Source: an uncultured Bacteroidota bacterium (GTDB lineage: Bacteria > Bacteroidota > Bacteroidia > Chitinophagales > Chitinophagaceae). Taken from it: a stretch of DNA of 64,000 nt. The DNA is taken from the NCBI GenBank assembly GCA_903958045.1, contig CAJBRT010000190.1, forward strand, positions 29,718 to 93,717, in the 5' to 3' direction. A model generated the notes under the pieces. It was given only the letters and a program-made list of their open reading frames with translations. It did no database searches and was not told where the DNA came from. This document shows, piece after piece, positions 35,364 through 43,354 of the stretch; the first letter of the stretch is position 1; each line of letters starts with the position of its first letter. A program made the position numbers and the translations under genes.

Positions 35364-37271
35364 TTACCAACCAATACCATAATCTTCGCCATTGTTAGAA
35401 CTGCCGCCCCAAAGGCTTCCGTGCTTCCAATCAAAAAATATAGCATTGATAGGACCGCTACTTCTAGGATCAAAACTTAGTTTATAACCCATATTTTTTA
35501 ATTCGGTTCTAACTTTTTCTGGGGTATTTGTGTTGAGTGTAAGATTACCAGGTTTTGGTTTTCTGTCGGCCATTTTATTTCCACCTAATGATAACCAAAG
35601 TTGATTGGAATTAATATTTGCTGCTTCTGCCGCTTGTTGAACCGTCATTCCAAATTCAACCATGTTTAAAAAAAACTGTAATAAATTCTGATCTTGAGTA
35701 TCCCCACCCTGCACCGCAAAAGACAAAAACGGTTTACCATCTTTTAATGCAAGACTTGGTGTTAATGTAACGCGTGGTCTTTTTCCGGGCGCCACCACAT
35801 TAAATGGATTTTGGATAGAATCTAACACGAAGGATTGCATGCGTTGACTCATACCAACACCTGTATTACCCGCTATACATGCTGGAATCCATCCACCACT
35901 TGGTGTGATTGATACTACCCAACCACTCGTGTCAGCAGCTTCTACAGAGGTTGTTCCTCTCCACAAGCGGTCATTGTATAATTCATTATCGATAGCGTCG
36001 TTTTTGGCAATTTCCGAACCGTCATGACTTGGTAATACACCTGTTTTTCTAGTAGCGGTATCGGTATTATACAGGGCAGCTCTTTGTTGCAAAAGGCTCC
36101 TAAAAGGGTTTTCCTTTCCTTCAAAAGGGTAAGGATCTCCGGGGGCTGTATTTGGATTGTTAAAACCAACCGGAATTTCAGAAGCTCTTTTTTTAGCGTA
36201 ATCCTTACTCAGTAAGCCTTTGATAGGAATTTGAGTAGAAAATTTAGGGTCTCCATAATAAAAATCGCGGTCTGCGAAACTTAAATTCATAGCCTGATAC
36301 ACAGTGTGGATATAAGCAGGAGAATTATAACCCATTGATTTTAAGTCATAATTTTCTAAAATATTTAAAGCCTGTAACATACTAGGACCCTGAGTCCAAG
36401 ATTGTAGTTTGTATACATCAATCCCTTTATAATTGATTTGTAAAGGTGTTTCGATTATGGGTTTCCAGTTGGCTAAATCTTGAAGGGTAATAAGACCCCC
36501 TTGTTCCTGTGCACCTCTAACAAATTCCTGTGCTATATCACCTTTGTAAAAACGGTCATAAGCCGCATAAATCGCTTCCTTTCTAGATTTTCCTTTTTTA
36601 AGAGCTTGTTTTTCTGCGTCTACTAATTTTTGTAAAGTAGCTAGTAAATCTTTTTGAATAAATATTTCTCCCGCTTCTGGTGCTTCTCTTTTTTCTCCTA
36701 AGTGTGGTAATAAAATATTTTTACTGTAAGGCCAATCTTTAATTCTTTGTTTACCACGTTCGATACTATTTGCTGTTTGAGCATCAATTGGATAACCTGC
36801 TGCAAGTTGCATCGCAGGTTTTAAAACTTCTTCTAAACGCATCGTTCCATACTCTGCAAGCATCATACAAAGTCCACCGGGTGTGCCAGGTGTTGTTGCA
36901 GCTAATGGACCATATTCGGGCGGATAATTCATCCCTTTATTTTTAAAAAATTCTGGTGTTGCACCCGTAGGAGCCACGCCCATGGCGGATATGGCAATAA
37001 CTTGTTTTGTTTTTGGATTGTAAATTAACGCCTGTGTTTCACCACCCCAACTAAGCACATCCCACATTGTACAAGTGGCTGCTAACATAGCACAGGCTGC
37101 GTCTACCGCGTTTCCGCCTTTGTTAAAAATAATAGAACCAGCCGTTGCAGCAAGTGGTTTACCAGTAATGGCCATCCAATTTTTTCCATGCAATGGAGGT
37201 TTTTGAGTAGGTTGCGTTTTTGCTGTGTAAGACAGGATTAAAAAAGCAAATACAAATTTTAATATTTTCAT
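35364..37271 (-). CDS. Gamma-glutamyltransferase family protein, secreted
   Basis: A 635-residue Ntn-hydrolase precursor with a signal peptide (MKILKFVFAFLILSYTAKTQ). The large subunit part includes GKNWMAITGKPLAATAGSIIFNKGGNAVDAA and PGTPGGLCMMLAEYG. The autoprocessing site is likely the Thr of RGTTSVEAADTSGW, followed by the small-subunit block AGNTGVGMSQRMQSF and a C-terminal GPINAIFFDW. It would hydrolyse or transfer gamma-glutamyl groups (e.g. from glutathione) in the periplasm. The catalytic surroundings differ from the classical TTHxSVVD, so the substrate may differ. Confidence 0.87.
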   Translation of the reverse strand: MKILKFVFAFLILSYTAKTQPTQKPPLHGKNWMAITGKPLAATAGSIIFNKGGNAVDAACAMLAATCTMWDVLSWGGETQALIYNPKTKQVIAISAMGVAPTGATPEFFKNKGMNYPPEYGPLAATTPGTPGGLCMMLAEYGTMRLEEVLKPAMQLAAGYPIDAQTANSIERGKQRIKDWPYSKNILLPHLGEKREAPEAGEIFIQKDLLATLQKLVDAEKQALKKGKSRKEAIYAAYDRFYKGDIAQEFVRGAQEQGGLITLQDLANWKPIIETPLQINYKGIDVYKLQSWTQGPSMLQALNILENYDLKSMGYNSPAYIHTVYQAMNLSFADRDFYYGDPKFSTQIPIKGLLSKDYAKKRASEIPVGFNNPNTAPGDPYPFEGKENPFRSLLQQRAALYNTDTATRKTGVLPSHDGSEIAKNDAIDNELYNDRLWRGTTSVEAADTSGWVVSITPSGGWIPACIAGNTGVGMSQRMQSFVLDSIQNPFNVVAPGKRPRVTLTPSLALKDGKPFLSFAVQGGDTQDQNLLQFFLNMVEFGMTVQQAAEAANINSNQLWLSLGGNKMADRKPKPGNLTLNTNTPEKVRTELKNMGYKLSFDPRSSGPINAIFFDWKHGSLWGGSSNNGEDYGIGW

Positions 37272-37811
37272 AAGATTGAAATTACAAGAAGCAATTGATT
37301 TTTTGTTATCTAATTTTTTTATAAAAATTGTGTGTTAATAATTACCGTAATAATAGATTTAATACTTTTTTATTTAAATAAACTATTACTATTACGGGTG
37401 TTAATACCTTAATAACCTTCTTGTACACATACGTATATTTTTAGTGTTCACTTGTTATACAACTTTATACACAGGTTTATAAACAGTTTTAAACGATGTA
37501 ATATTGATTTATTAACTAATTTTTTAATTTTTTTTTCAGTTTATTAAATGATAATTTTTTTAGTATCCACTAGTTGTATACTGTTAATTAACTGGGTGTA
37601 AAATGAGTTTATTTTAGCCTAATACCCTCTAAAGCCACTAAACCTCCTTACTTGTTCTAGTTCTGTTCACATATTTTTTGTAAAAAAGGGCGGTTTTCCA
37701 CCTAAAATACTACTTATTAACCCCTAGTTTGTGGATAGAAATAAGGCCGCAATACCTTATTTTTGCCCTCCGGCAATTTGCCGCTCATTTTATTTATTAT
37801 AATTCGTTTTT
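37272..37811. other. AT-rich intergenic region, candidate replication origin (oriC)
   Basis: This 540-bp gap between divergent genes holds no coding frame. It contains an exact DnaA-box pattern TTATACACA at 37465-37473, one-mismatch copies TTGTACACA (37421-37429) and CTATCCACA (minus, 37738-37730), and two-mismatch copies at 37455-37463, 37563-37571, 37663-37671 and 37694-37702. The stretch 37501-37560 is almost pure A/T and could be the unwinding element. GTGTTAATA is repeated at 37332 and 37398, CCGTAATA/TATTACGG are inverted at 37345 and 37390, and GTTAATTAAC (37583-37592) is a palindrome. The dominant gene strand changes here and a parS site is 3.6 kb away. dnaA is not adjacent. Confidence 0.45.
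37758..37765 (+). promoter_or_regulatory. -7 promoter element (TATTTTTG) of ppiD
   Basis: An exact TAnnTTTG match, 46 nt upstream of the ppiD ATG. Confidence 0.55.
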
Positions 37812-39902
37812 ATGTCTGTTATTCAAAGTATTCGTGACAGAGGCACGTGGATCATTTTTACTATTATCGCTGTAGCCTTAATTGCTTTTATATTACAAGA
37901 TGGTGTTGGTAGAGGCGGAAGCGCTTTTTCTAATACAACAACCATTGGTGAAGTAAATGGTCAAAAATTAGAAAGAACAGTTTTTGAAGAAAAGTTAGCG
38001 ATGCAAGAAAAAATGTATGCTAGCCAAGGAGCGCAAAGAGATCAATTGATTGGTTCTATATGGAATCAAGAAGTGGACCGCTTACTCATTGAAGCAGAGT
38101 GTACTAAATTAGGTTTACAAGTAACGGGTAAAGAATTATCAGATATTTTATTCTCTGAAAATTCTCCATTAAAACAAGAGTTTACAGATCCTGCAACGGG
38201 CTTATTCAAAGTTGAAGATGCTAAAAAAGCGTTTGCTCAAATTAAGAAAAGTAAAAATGCGGATCAAATTAAAATGATTAACCAGGTTTATATTCAACCT
38301 ATTTTAGAACAAGCAATCCGTAACAAGTACAGTGTGTTACTTCAAAAATCTGCGTATGTTCCAAAATGGATGCTTGAAAAACAAGCTGCCGATAACAATC
38401 AAATCGCTAGTGCTTCTGTGGTTTTTGTGCCTTACGCAAGTATTGCTGATAGTACTATTAAGGTAACCGATAATGATATTGCTGCTTATGTTAAAGCACA
38501 TGCATCTGCCTATAAAAAAGACGAAGAAACAAGATCTATTGCTTATGTTTCATTTAGTGCTGTTCCAAGTAGTGCGGATAGCGCTTCTGTATTCAATGAA
38601 ATTACTGCCAATAAACAAGATTTTGCGGCTGCAACTGATAACGCTAGTTTCTTAAACAGAGTAGGAAGCGATTTACCTTATTATGATGGTTATTTTAGTA
38701 AGAGTAGAATGCAACAGGTGAATAAAGACACACTTGTTAAAATTCCAACCGGAACTGTTTACGGTCCTTATGTAGATGGCAATGCGTACGTCTTAGCTAA
38801 AATGGTGGGTATTAAAAACTGGCCTGATAGTGCTAAGGTTCGTCATATTTTAATTGCTACCGTAGATCCAAGATCTGGTCAACAAATTAGACCCGATAGC
38901 CTTGCAAAAAAATTAGCAGACTCTATTAAGTATGCTGTTGCTGGTGGCGCAGATTTTAATGCACTCGTTCAAAAATATTCTGATGACCAGGGAAGTAAAG
39001 CTAAGGGCGGTGTGTATGATTATTTTGCACAAGGTCAAATGGTAGGCGCGTTTAATGATTTTTCTTTTGATAAGCCAAAAGGTACCAAAGATGTGGTGAA
39101 GTCTGAATTTGGATATCATTACACCGAGGTATTAGATCAAAAGAATTTCGCCCCTGCTTATAAAATTGCCTATTTATCAAAAGCGATTGTTGCTAGTGGC
39201 GAAACCGTAACAGCTGCGTCTACGGCAGCAGCTTCTTTTGTTGCGAGCAGCAAGTCTCAAAAAGAGTTTGAACAAAATGCGCTTAAAAATAACGTACAAA
39301 TTTTAAACGGCGTAGATATTAAGAAAAACGATTTCACTATTACTGGTTTAGGGAAAAGCAGAGAAACCGTTCGCTGGGTATACGATAATAAAGTAGGTGC
39401 TATTTCTGAGCCAACCGAAATTGGTGACGCGTATATTGTTGCTATGATTACGAATATTGGGGAAAAAGGAACATTGAGTGTTGCTGAAGCAAAACCACTT
39501 GTAGAGGGACTTGTAAGAAATGAGTTAAAAGCAAAACAAATTATAGCGTCTAAATTTAAAGGATCTACTTTGGAAGATTTTGTAAAGAGCTCTGGTTTTC
39601 CTGTGCAACGCGTAGACAGTTTAAGTTTTGCATCTCCATTTGTACCAGGCGTTGGAGCTGAACCAAAAGTAGTGGGTGCTGCATTTAATAAAGCACTCAT
39701 TGGTAAAAGTACTGCTGCTATTGAAGGATCTGCTGGCGTGTTTGCCGTAAAGCCTGAAACCATTGGTGCTGCTGCGGTTATGCAAGATGCTGCTGCTTTA
39801 CAATCGGCGCTTTTACAAGCTGTTCAGTCTAATGTATACAGAGGTTTTGAAGCAATAAAAAAATCTGCAAAAATTAAAGACAACCGCTCTACATTCTATT
39901 AG
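37812..39902 (+). CDS. ppiD: Membrane-anchored PpiD-type peptidyl-prolyl isomerase/chaperone
   Basis: A 696-residue protein with an N-terminal TM anchor (about 12-32, WIIFTIIAVALIAFILQDG), a SurA/PpiD N-terminal chaperone region, and one parvulin (PPIC) domain at roughly 340-450 (VRHILIATVDPRSGQQ..ADFNALVQKYSDDQGSKAKGGVYDYF..FGYHYTEVLDQK). The C-terminal half is another chaperone-like region. In E. coli PpiD helps proteins leaving the Sec translocon; the topology here is the same. It is single-gene, ending in a strong bidirectional terminator. Confidence 0.9.
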   Translation: MSVIQSIRDRGTWIIFTIIAVALIAFILQDGVGRGGSAFSNTTTIGEVNGQKLERTVFEEKLAMQEKMYASQGAQRDQLIGSIWNQEVDRLLIEAECTKLGLQVTGKELSDILFSENSPLKQEFTDPATGLFKVEDAKKAFAQIKKSKNADQIKMINQVYIQPILEQAIRNKYSVLLQKSAYVPKWMLEKQAADNNQIASASVVFVPYASIADSTIKVTDNDIAAYVKAHASAYKKDEETRSIAYVSFSAVPSSADSASVFNEITANKQDFAAATDNASFLNRVGSDLPYYDGYFSKSRMQQVNKDTLVKIPTGTVYGPYVDGNAYVLAKMVGIKNWPDSAKVRHILIATVDPRSGQQIRPDSLAKKLADSIKYAVAGGADFNALVQKYSDDQGSKAKGGVYDYFAQGQMVGAFNDFSFDKPKGTKDVVKSEFGYHYTEVLDQKNFAPAYKIAYLSKAIVASGETVTAASTAAASFVASSKSQKEFEQNALKNNVQILNGVDIKKNDFTITGLGKSRETVRWVYDNKVGAISEPTEIGDAYIVAMITNIGEKGTLSVAEAKPLVEGLVRNELKAKQIIASKFKGSTLEDFVKSSGFPVQRVDSLSFASPFVPGVGAEPKVVGAAFNKALIGKSTAAIEGSAGVFAVKPETIGAAAVMQDAAALQSALLQAVQSNVYRGFEAIKKSAKIKDNRSTFY

Positions 39903-39921
39903 TAGATGTTTAATTGATATT

Positions 39922-39955
39922 AAAAAGCCTCGCTAATTTTAGCGAGGCTTTTTTT
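39922..39955. terminator. Bidirectional terminator between ppiD and nadD
   Basis: AAAAAGCCTCGCTAA and TTAGCGAGGCTTTTT are perfect inverted copies (39922-39936 and 39939-39953) closed by a tiny loop. The flanking A and T runs let it serve ppiD (plus) and nadD (minus). Confidence 0.9.
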
Positions 39956-40526
39956 ATTTGTAATAGTTATGATCCTCAATTTCTTTTCTTACATTTTCAG
40001 GAACTAGATAACGAATCGTTTTTTGATCTCTAATATTTTCCCTAATTCCCGTTGCTGAAATATTTAAGAGCGGCGCGTTTAAGATGGTAACATGGGCACC
40101 AATTTTATCAACGTTTTCAAAGCCTGGGCGTATATAAACATAAAAAGCATATTTCTTTAAAAGCACTTCTGCGTTTTTCCAGCGCGCTATATTTTCAAAT
40201 CCATCGCTTCCCATGATGATTGAAAATTCGTGTTGCGGATATTTTTCTTCTAGATAGATAAGTGTATCAATGGTGTAAGAGGGGCGGGGTAATTTAAACT
40301 CAACATCAGAAGCTCTGAGTCTTGCTTCGTCATTTTCTATGGCTAGGTTTACAAGGTGTAACCGGTCATATTCGTTTAAAAGCGATCCGGCTGTTTTAAA
40401 TGGATTTTGTGGTGACACCACAAACCACACCTGCTGTACTTCTGTTCTGTTCACAACGTGACTTGCGATCATCAAATGACCGTGGTGTACCGGATTAAAA
40501 GAACCAAAATATAAACCTATTTTCAT
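39954..40526 (-). CDS. nadD: Nicotinate-nucleotide adenylyltransferase
   Basis: A 190-residue NadD that adenylates nicotinate mononucleotide in NAD synthesis. The nucleotidyltransferase motifs are GLYFGSFNPVHHGHLMIA at the N-terminus and the C-terminal ISATGIRENIRDQKTIRYLVPENV (ISSTxIR-type). MGSDGFENIARWKNAE is the substrate-binding block. Length is typical. It overlaps the terminator shared with ppiD and lies 34 nt downstream of feoA. Confidence 0.96.
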   Translation of the reverse strand: MKIGLYFGSFNPVHHGHLMIASHVVNRTEVQQVWFVVSPQNPFKTAGSLLNEYDRLHLVNLAIENDEARLRASDVEFKLPRPSYTIDTLIYLEEKYPQHEFSIIMGSDGFENIARWKNAEVLLKKYAFYVYIRPGFENVDKIGAHVTILNAPLLNISATGIRENIRDQKTIRYLVPENVRKEIEDHNYYK

Positions 40527-40560
40527 CTAAAATATTGATAATCAAGAAGTTGTGTATAAA

Positions 40561-40788
40561 TTAGTTTTCTTGGGCTACAATAATACTGTCTGCTTCGCTT
40601 AAACGAAGGCTTAAATGATAGCCAGAAACTTCAATTGAAATAGGATCTCCAAGTGGGGCGACCTGAACCACCTTTACGGGCTCGCCGGGAACACATCCCA
40701 TTTCCAATAATTTTATGTAGAGCTCGTCTTTTTCAAAAGAGTGAATGATACCTACTTCTCCCGCTTCTAGTTCCGATAATTTTTTCAT
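40561..40788 (-). CDS. feoA: FeoA family ferrous-iron transport accessory protein
   Basis: From the ATG at 40788 it has 75 residues, the normal FeoA size, with an SH3-like fold: LSELEAGEVGIIHSF, LYIKLLEMGCVPGEPVKVVQVAPLGDPISIEV and YHLSLRLSEADSIIV. FeoA assists the FeoB iron permease. No feoB is next to it. The longer frame from 40875 is excluded because the promoter TACCTTTG lies at 40822-40815, between that start and 40788. Confidence 0.9.
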   Translation of the reverse strand: MKKLSELEAGEVGIIHSFEKDELYIKLLEMGCVPGEPVKVVQVAPLGDPISIEVSGYHLSLRLSEADSIIVAQEN

Positions 40789-40814
40789 ACACGCTTTATA
40801 TTTATTGGCTCCCG

Positions 40815-40822
40815 CAAAGGTA
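40815..40822 (-). promoter_or_regulatory. -7 promoter element (TACCTTTG) of feoA-nadD
   Basis: An exact TAnnTTTG match on the minus strand, 26 nt upstream of the feoA ATG at 40788. Confidence 0.55.
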
Positions 40823-40877
40823 CCGCTCGCCGCAAAGAAAATGTTACGAAATTTGGAGTTAAACATAACTTGCACCC

Positions 40878-41306
40878 ATGCAAAAAGTAAACTTCCAAAA
40901 GGCCGACGCCGCCCTTACCCTGCCTGCTAAAACAGAGCTGAAAGCGTTTATTGAAAACCTATTTAAAAAGGAAAAGACCCAGCTTGCTGCTATTAATTAT
41001 ATTTTTTGCTCCGACAAATACCTGTTGTCTATTAACCAGCAGTTTTTGAACCACGATTATTACACTGATATTATCACTTTTGGACTACACGACAAGGGCG
41101 CCCCCGTTGTAGCAGAGGTTTATATTAGTGTAGACAGAGTGAAGGATAACGCAAAAACCCACGGAGTAACGTTTACCAATGAAATGCTCAGGGTTCTTTT
41201 TCATGGAGCCCTACATTTATGTGGTTACAAGGATAAGAGCAAGGCTGACATTTTGAAGATGCGCGCCAAAGAGGATGCTTACCTTGTTCGCTATACAAAA
41301 AAGTAG
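40878..41306 (+). CDS. ybeY: Endoribonuclease YbeY (16S rRNA 3'-end maturation factor)
   Basis: A 142-residue metalloprotein with the YbeY core LFHGALHLCGYKDKSKADI. Metal ligands H109 and H113 are present. The third position, His in E. coli (GYDH), is D119 here (GYKD). The upstream conserved segments INQQFLNHDYYTDIITFGL and VAEVYISVDRVKDNA are intact. In characterised bacteria it processes rRNA and helps ribosome quality control. It ends 39 nt before the parS site. Confidence 0.92.
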   Translation: MQKVNFQKADAALTLPAKTELKAFIENLFKKEKTQLAAINYIFCSDKYLLSINQQFLNHDYYTDIITFGLHDKGAPVVAEVYISVDRVKDNAKTHGVTFTNEMLRVLFHGALHLCGYKDKSKADILKMRAKEDAYLVRYTKK

Positions 41307-41321
41307 GTTCCACGTGGAACG
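41306..41321. promoter_or_regulatory. parS-like near-copy
   Basis: The centre GTTCCACGTGGAAC (41307-41320) is a perfect 14-bp palindrome. The 16-mer differs from the parS consensus TGTTCCACGTGAAACA at positions 1, 12 and 16. It starts 39 bp before the exact site, at the ybeY stop codon. Confidence 0.6.
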
Positions 41322-41344
41322 GGAATCAAATGGTTTTACGGCGA

Positions 41345-41360
41345 TGTTCCACGTGAAACA
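41345..41360. promoter_or_regulatory. parS: parS centromere site (ParB/Spo0J binding)
   Basis: TGTTCCACGTGAAACA is identical to the 16-bp bacterial parS sequence known from Bacillus and conserved across phyla. ParB loads here and spreads, and ParA/SMC then segregate the origin region. It lies in the ybeY-mnmG intergenic region. parA and parB are not in the window. Chromosomal parS sites are usually within tens of kb of oriC. Confidence 0.88.
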
Positions 41361-41404
41361 TTCAAATCTAACCACCTAGTACCTTGTTTTCTTTTTGATT
41401 GGAT

Positions 41405-41412
41405 TATCTTTG
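41405..41412 (+). promoter_or_regulatory. -7 promoter element (TATCTTTG) of mnmG
   Basis: An exact TAnnTTTG match only 5 nt upstream of the mnmG ATG, so the mRNA should have little or no leader. The parS site lies just upstream. Confidence 0.6.
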
Positions 41413-41417
41413 CACCC

Positions 41418-43286
41418 ATGTTTCCAGATTATGATGTTATTGTTGTAGGTGCCGGACACGCAGGTTGTGAAGCCGCAGCGGCCGCCGCCAACCTAGGTAG
41501 TAAAGTGCTCCTAGTTACTATGAATATGCAAACCATTGCTCAAATGAGTTGCAACCCTGCTATTGGTGGTATTGCCAAGGGACAGATTGTGCGCGAGATA
41601 GATGCAATGGGTGGATATACCGGACTGGTTACAGATGCAAGTACCATTCAATTTCGAATGTTGAATAGGAGCAAGGGTCCAGCTATGTGGAGCCCACGTG
41701 CGCAAAACGACCGTATGTTGTTTGCTGCCAAGTGGAGAGAGATGCTAGAAGAAACCCCCAATGTTGATTTTTACCAAGACACCGTGCAGGGGTTAATTAT
41801 AAAAGACAATAGAGCGGGTGGGGTCATTACCGGACTAGGCCACGAGATTAGATCTAAAACCGTGGTGGTTACTTCGGGAACCTTTTTAAATGGGATCATC
41901 CATATTGGTGAAAAACAATTTGGTGGTGGGCGTGTAGCGGAGAAAGCCGCAACCGGTATCACCGAGCAGTTAGTAGCACTGGGTATGGAAAGTGACCGTC
42001 TAAAAACAGGCACACCACCAAGGGTGGATGGACGTAGTTTAGACTATTCAAAAATGGAAGAACAGGCTGGGGACGAGGAAGTTGTGGGTTTCTCATACAA
42101 AGACACACCTCGCATCAAGGCCGCAGATCAGCGCAGTTGTCATATTACCTATACCAGCCAAAAGGTACACGACCTTTTAAGAAAGGGGTTTGACAGAAGC
42201 CCCATGTTTCAGGGAAGAATTGAAGGCGTAGGTCCTAGATATTGCCCAAGTATTGAAGATAAAATTAACCGCTTCGCGGATAGAGATAGACACCAGTTGT
42301 TTGTAGAACCAGAAGGCTGGAACACCGTAGAAATATACGTAAACGGGTTTTCTACCTCATTACCAGAAGAAGTTCAGTACGAAGCCCTTCGTAGTGTTCC
42401 TGGATTTGAGAATTGTCGCTTTTTTAGACCAGGTTACGCCATTGAATACGATTATTTTCAACCTACACAGTTAAAATATTCCTTAGAAACCAAGCTCATC
42501 GAAAACCTCTTTTTTGCCGGACAAATAAATGGCACAACGGGTTACGAAGAAGCGGCCTGCCAAGGTTTAATGGCCGGCATTAACGCGCACCAAAAGTCGC
42601 GCGAATTAGACCCTATTATTTTAAAAAGAAGCGAAGCTTATATCGGTGTACTCATTGATGATTTAGTAGGCAAAGGAACGGAAGAACCTTACCGTATGTT
42701 TACGTCTCGCGCAGAGTTTAGAACCCTCTTAAGACAAGACAATGCCGATATTCGTTTAACGCCATTAAGTTACCAATTGGGTCTTGCCAAACAAGATAGA
42801 ATGGACGCCGTGGAAGCGAAAAAAAATACGGTCACCGACATTAAAAATATACTCGCATCTTATAGCATTGAACCCGCAGAAATTGAAGGCTATTTCAATC
42901 AAATAAATTCGGCATCTATTACCGAAAAACAAAAAGCTTCAAAAATATTACTACGTCCAAACGTAGACCTGGTGGGCCTTTCAGCAGCTATGCCCCGTTT
43001 AAAAGAAGCCCTAGCAGGGTTTCATCCACAGGTGTTAGAGCAAGCAGAAATTCAAATAAAATACGAGCGCTACATCGAAAAAGAACAAGAAATTGCAACG
43101 CGCATGTTGCAAATGGAAAATCATATTATTCCAGAAAGTTTTAATTACGATGCTATGGCCGCACTCTCCAATGAGGCCCTGCAAAAATTCAAAAAAATTA
43201 GACCATCTACACTCGGCCAGGCCAGCAGAATTAGCGGCGTTAATCCAAGCGATATTCAGATACTCATGGTTTATATGGGCAGATAG
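41418..43286 (+). CDS. mnmG: tRNA uridine-5-carboxymethylaminomethyl modification enzyme MnmG (GidA)
   Basis: A 622-residue FAD protein that, with MnmE, modifies the wobble uridine of several tRNAs. Visible are the FAD Rossmann motif VVGAGHAGCEAAAAAANLG near the N-terminus, MSCNPAIGGIAKGQIVREIDAMGG, RCHI-like block RSCHITYT with the conserved Cys, GQINGTTGYEEAACQGLMAGINA and the C-terminal helical domain ending ASRISGVNPSDIQILMVYM. The gene is classically a neighbour of oriC in many bacteria, which fits the adjacent parS. Confidence 0.97.
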   Translation: MFPDYDVIVVGAGHAGCEAAAAAANLGSKVLLVTMNMQTIAQMSCNPAIGGIAKGQIVREIDAMGGYTGLVTDASTIQFRMLNRSKGPAMWSPRAQNDRMLFAAKWREMLEETPNVDFYQDTVQGLIIKDNRAGGVITGLGHEIRSKTVVVTSGTFLNGIIHIGEKQFGGGRVAEKAATGITEQLVALGMESDRLKTGTPPRVDGRSLDYSKMEEQAGDEEVVGFSYKDTPRIKAADQRSCHITYTSQKVHDLLRKGFDRSPMFQGRIEGVGPRYCPSIEDKINRFADRDRHQLFVEPEGWNTVEIYVNGFSTSLPEEVQYEALRSVPGFENCRFFRPGYAIEYDYFQPTQLKYSLETKLIENLFFAGQINGTTGYEEAACQGLMAGINAHQKSRELDPIILKRSEAYIGVLIDDLVGKGTEEPYRMFTSRAEFRTLLRQDNADIRLTPLSYQLGLAKQDRMDAVEAKKNTVTDIKNILASYSIEPAEIEGYFNQINSASITEKQKASKILLRPNVDLVGLSAAMPRLKEALAGFHPQVLEQAEIQIKYERYIEKEQEIATRMLQMENHIIPESFNYDAMAALSNEALQKFKKIRPSTLGQASRISGVNPSDIQILMVYMGR

Positions 43287-43354
43287 GCCCGTTCACATAA
43301 ATCCACAAAAAGGGTATAGGATTTTTATGTACATTCATAAGCTAAATCCTACCC

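Noticed and set aside
35364-37271. Gamma-glutamyltransferase considered a pseudogene because of its unusual active-site surroundings
   Set aside because: The frame is intact, with signal peptide, both subunit regions and a processing-site Thr.
41306-41360. Palindromes considered as a transcription terminator or Fur-like operator for ybeY
   Set aside because: There is no T-run after either palindrome, and the second is an exact parS sequence.
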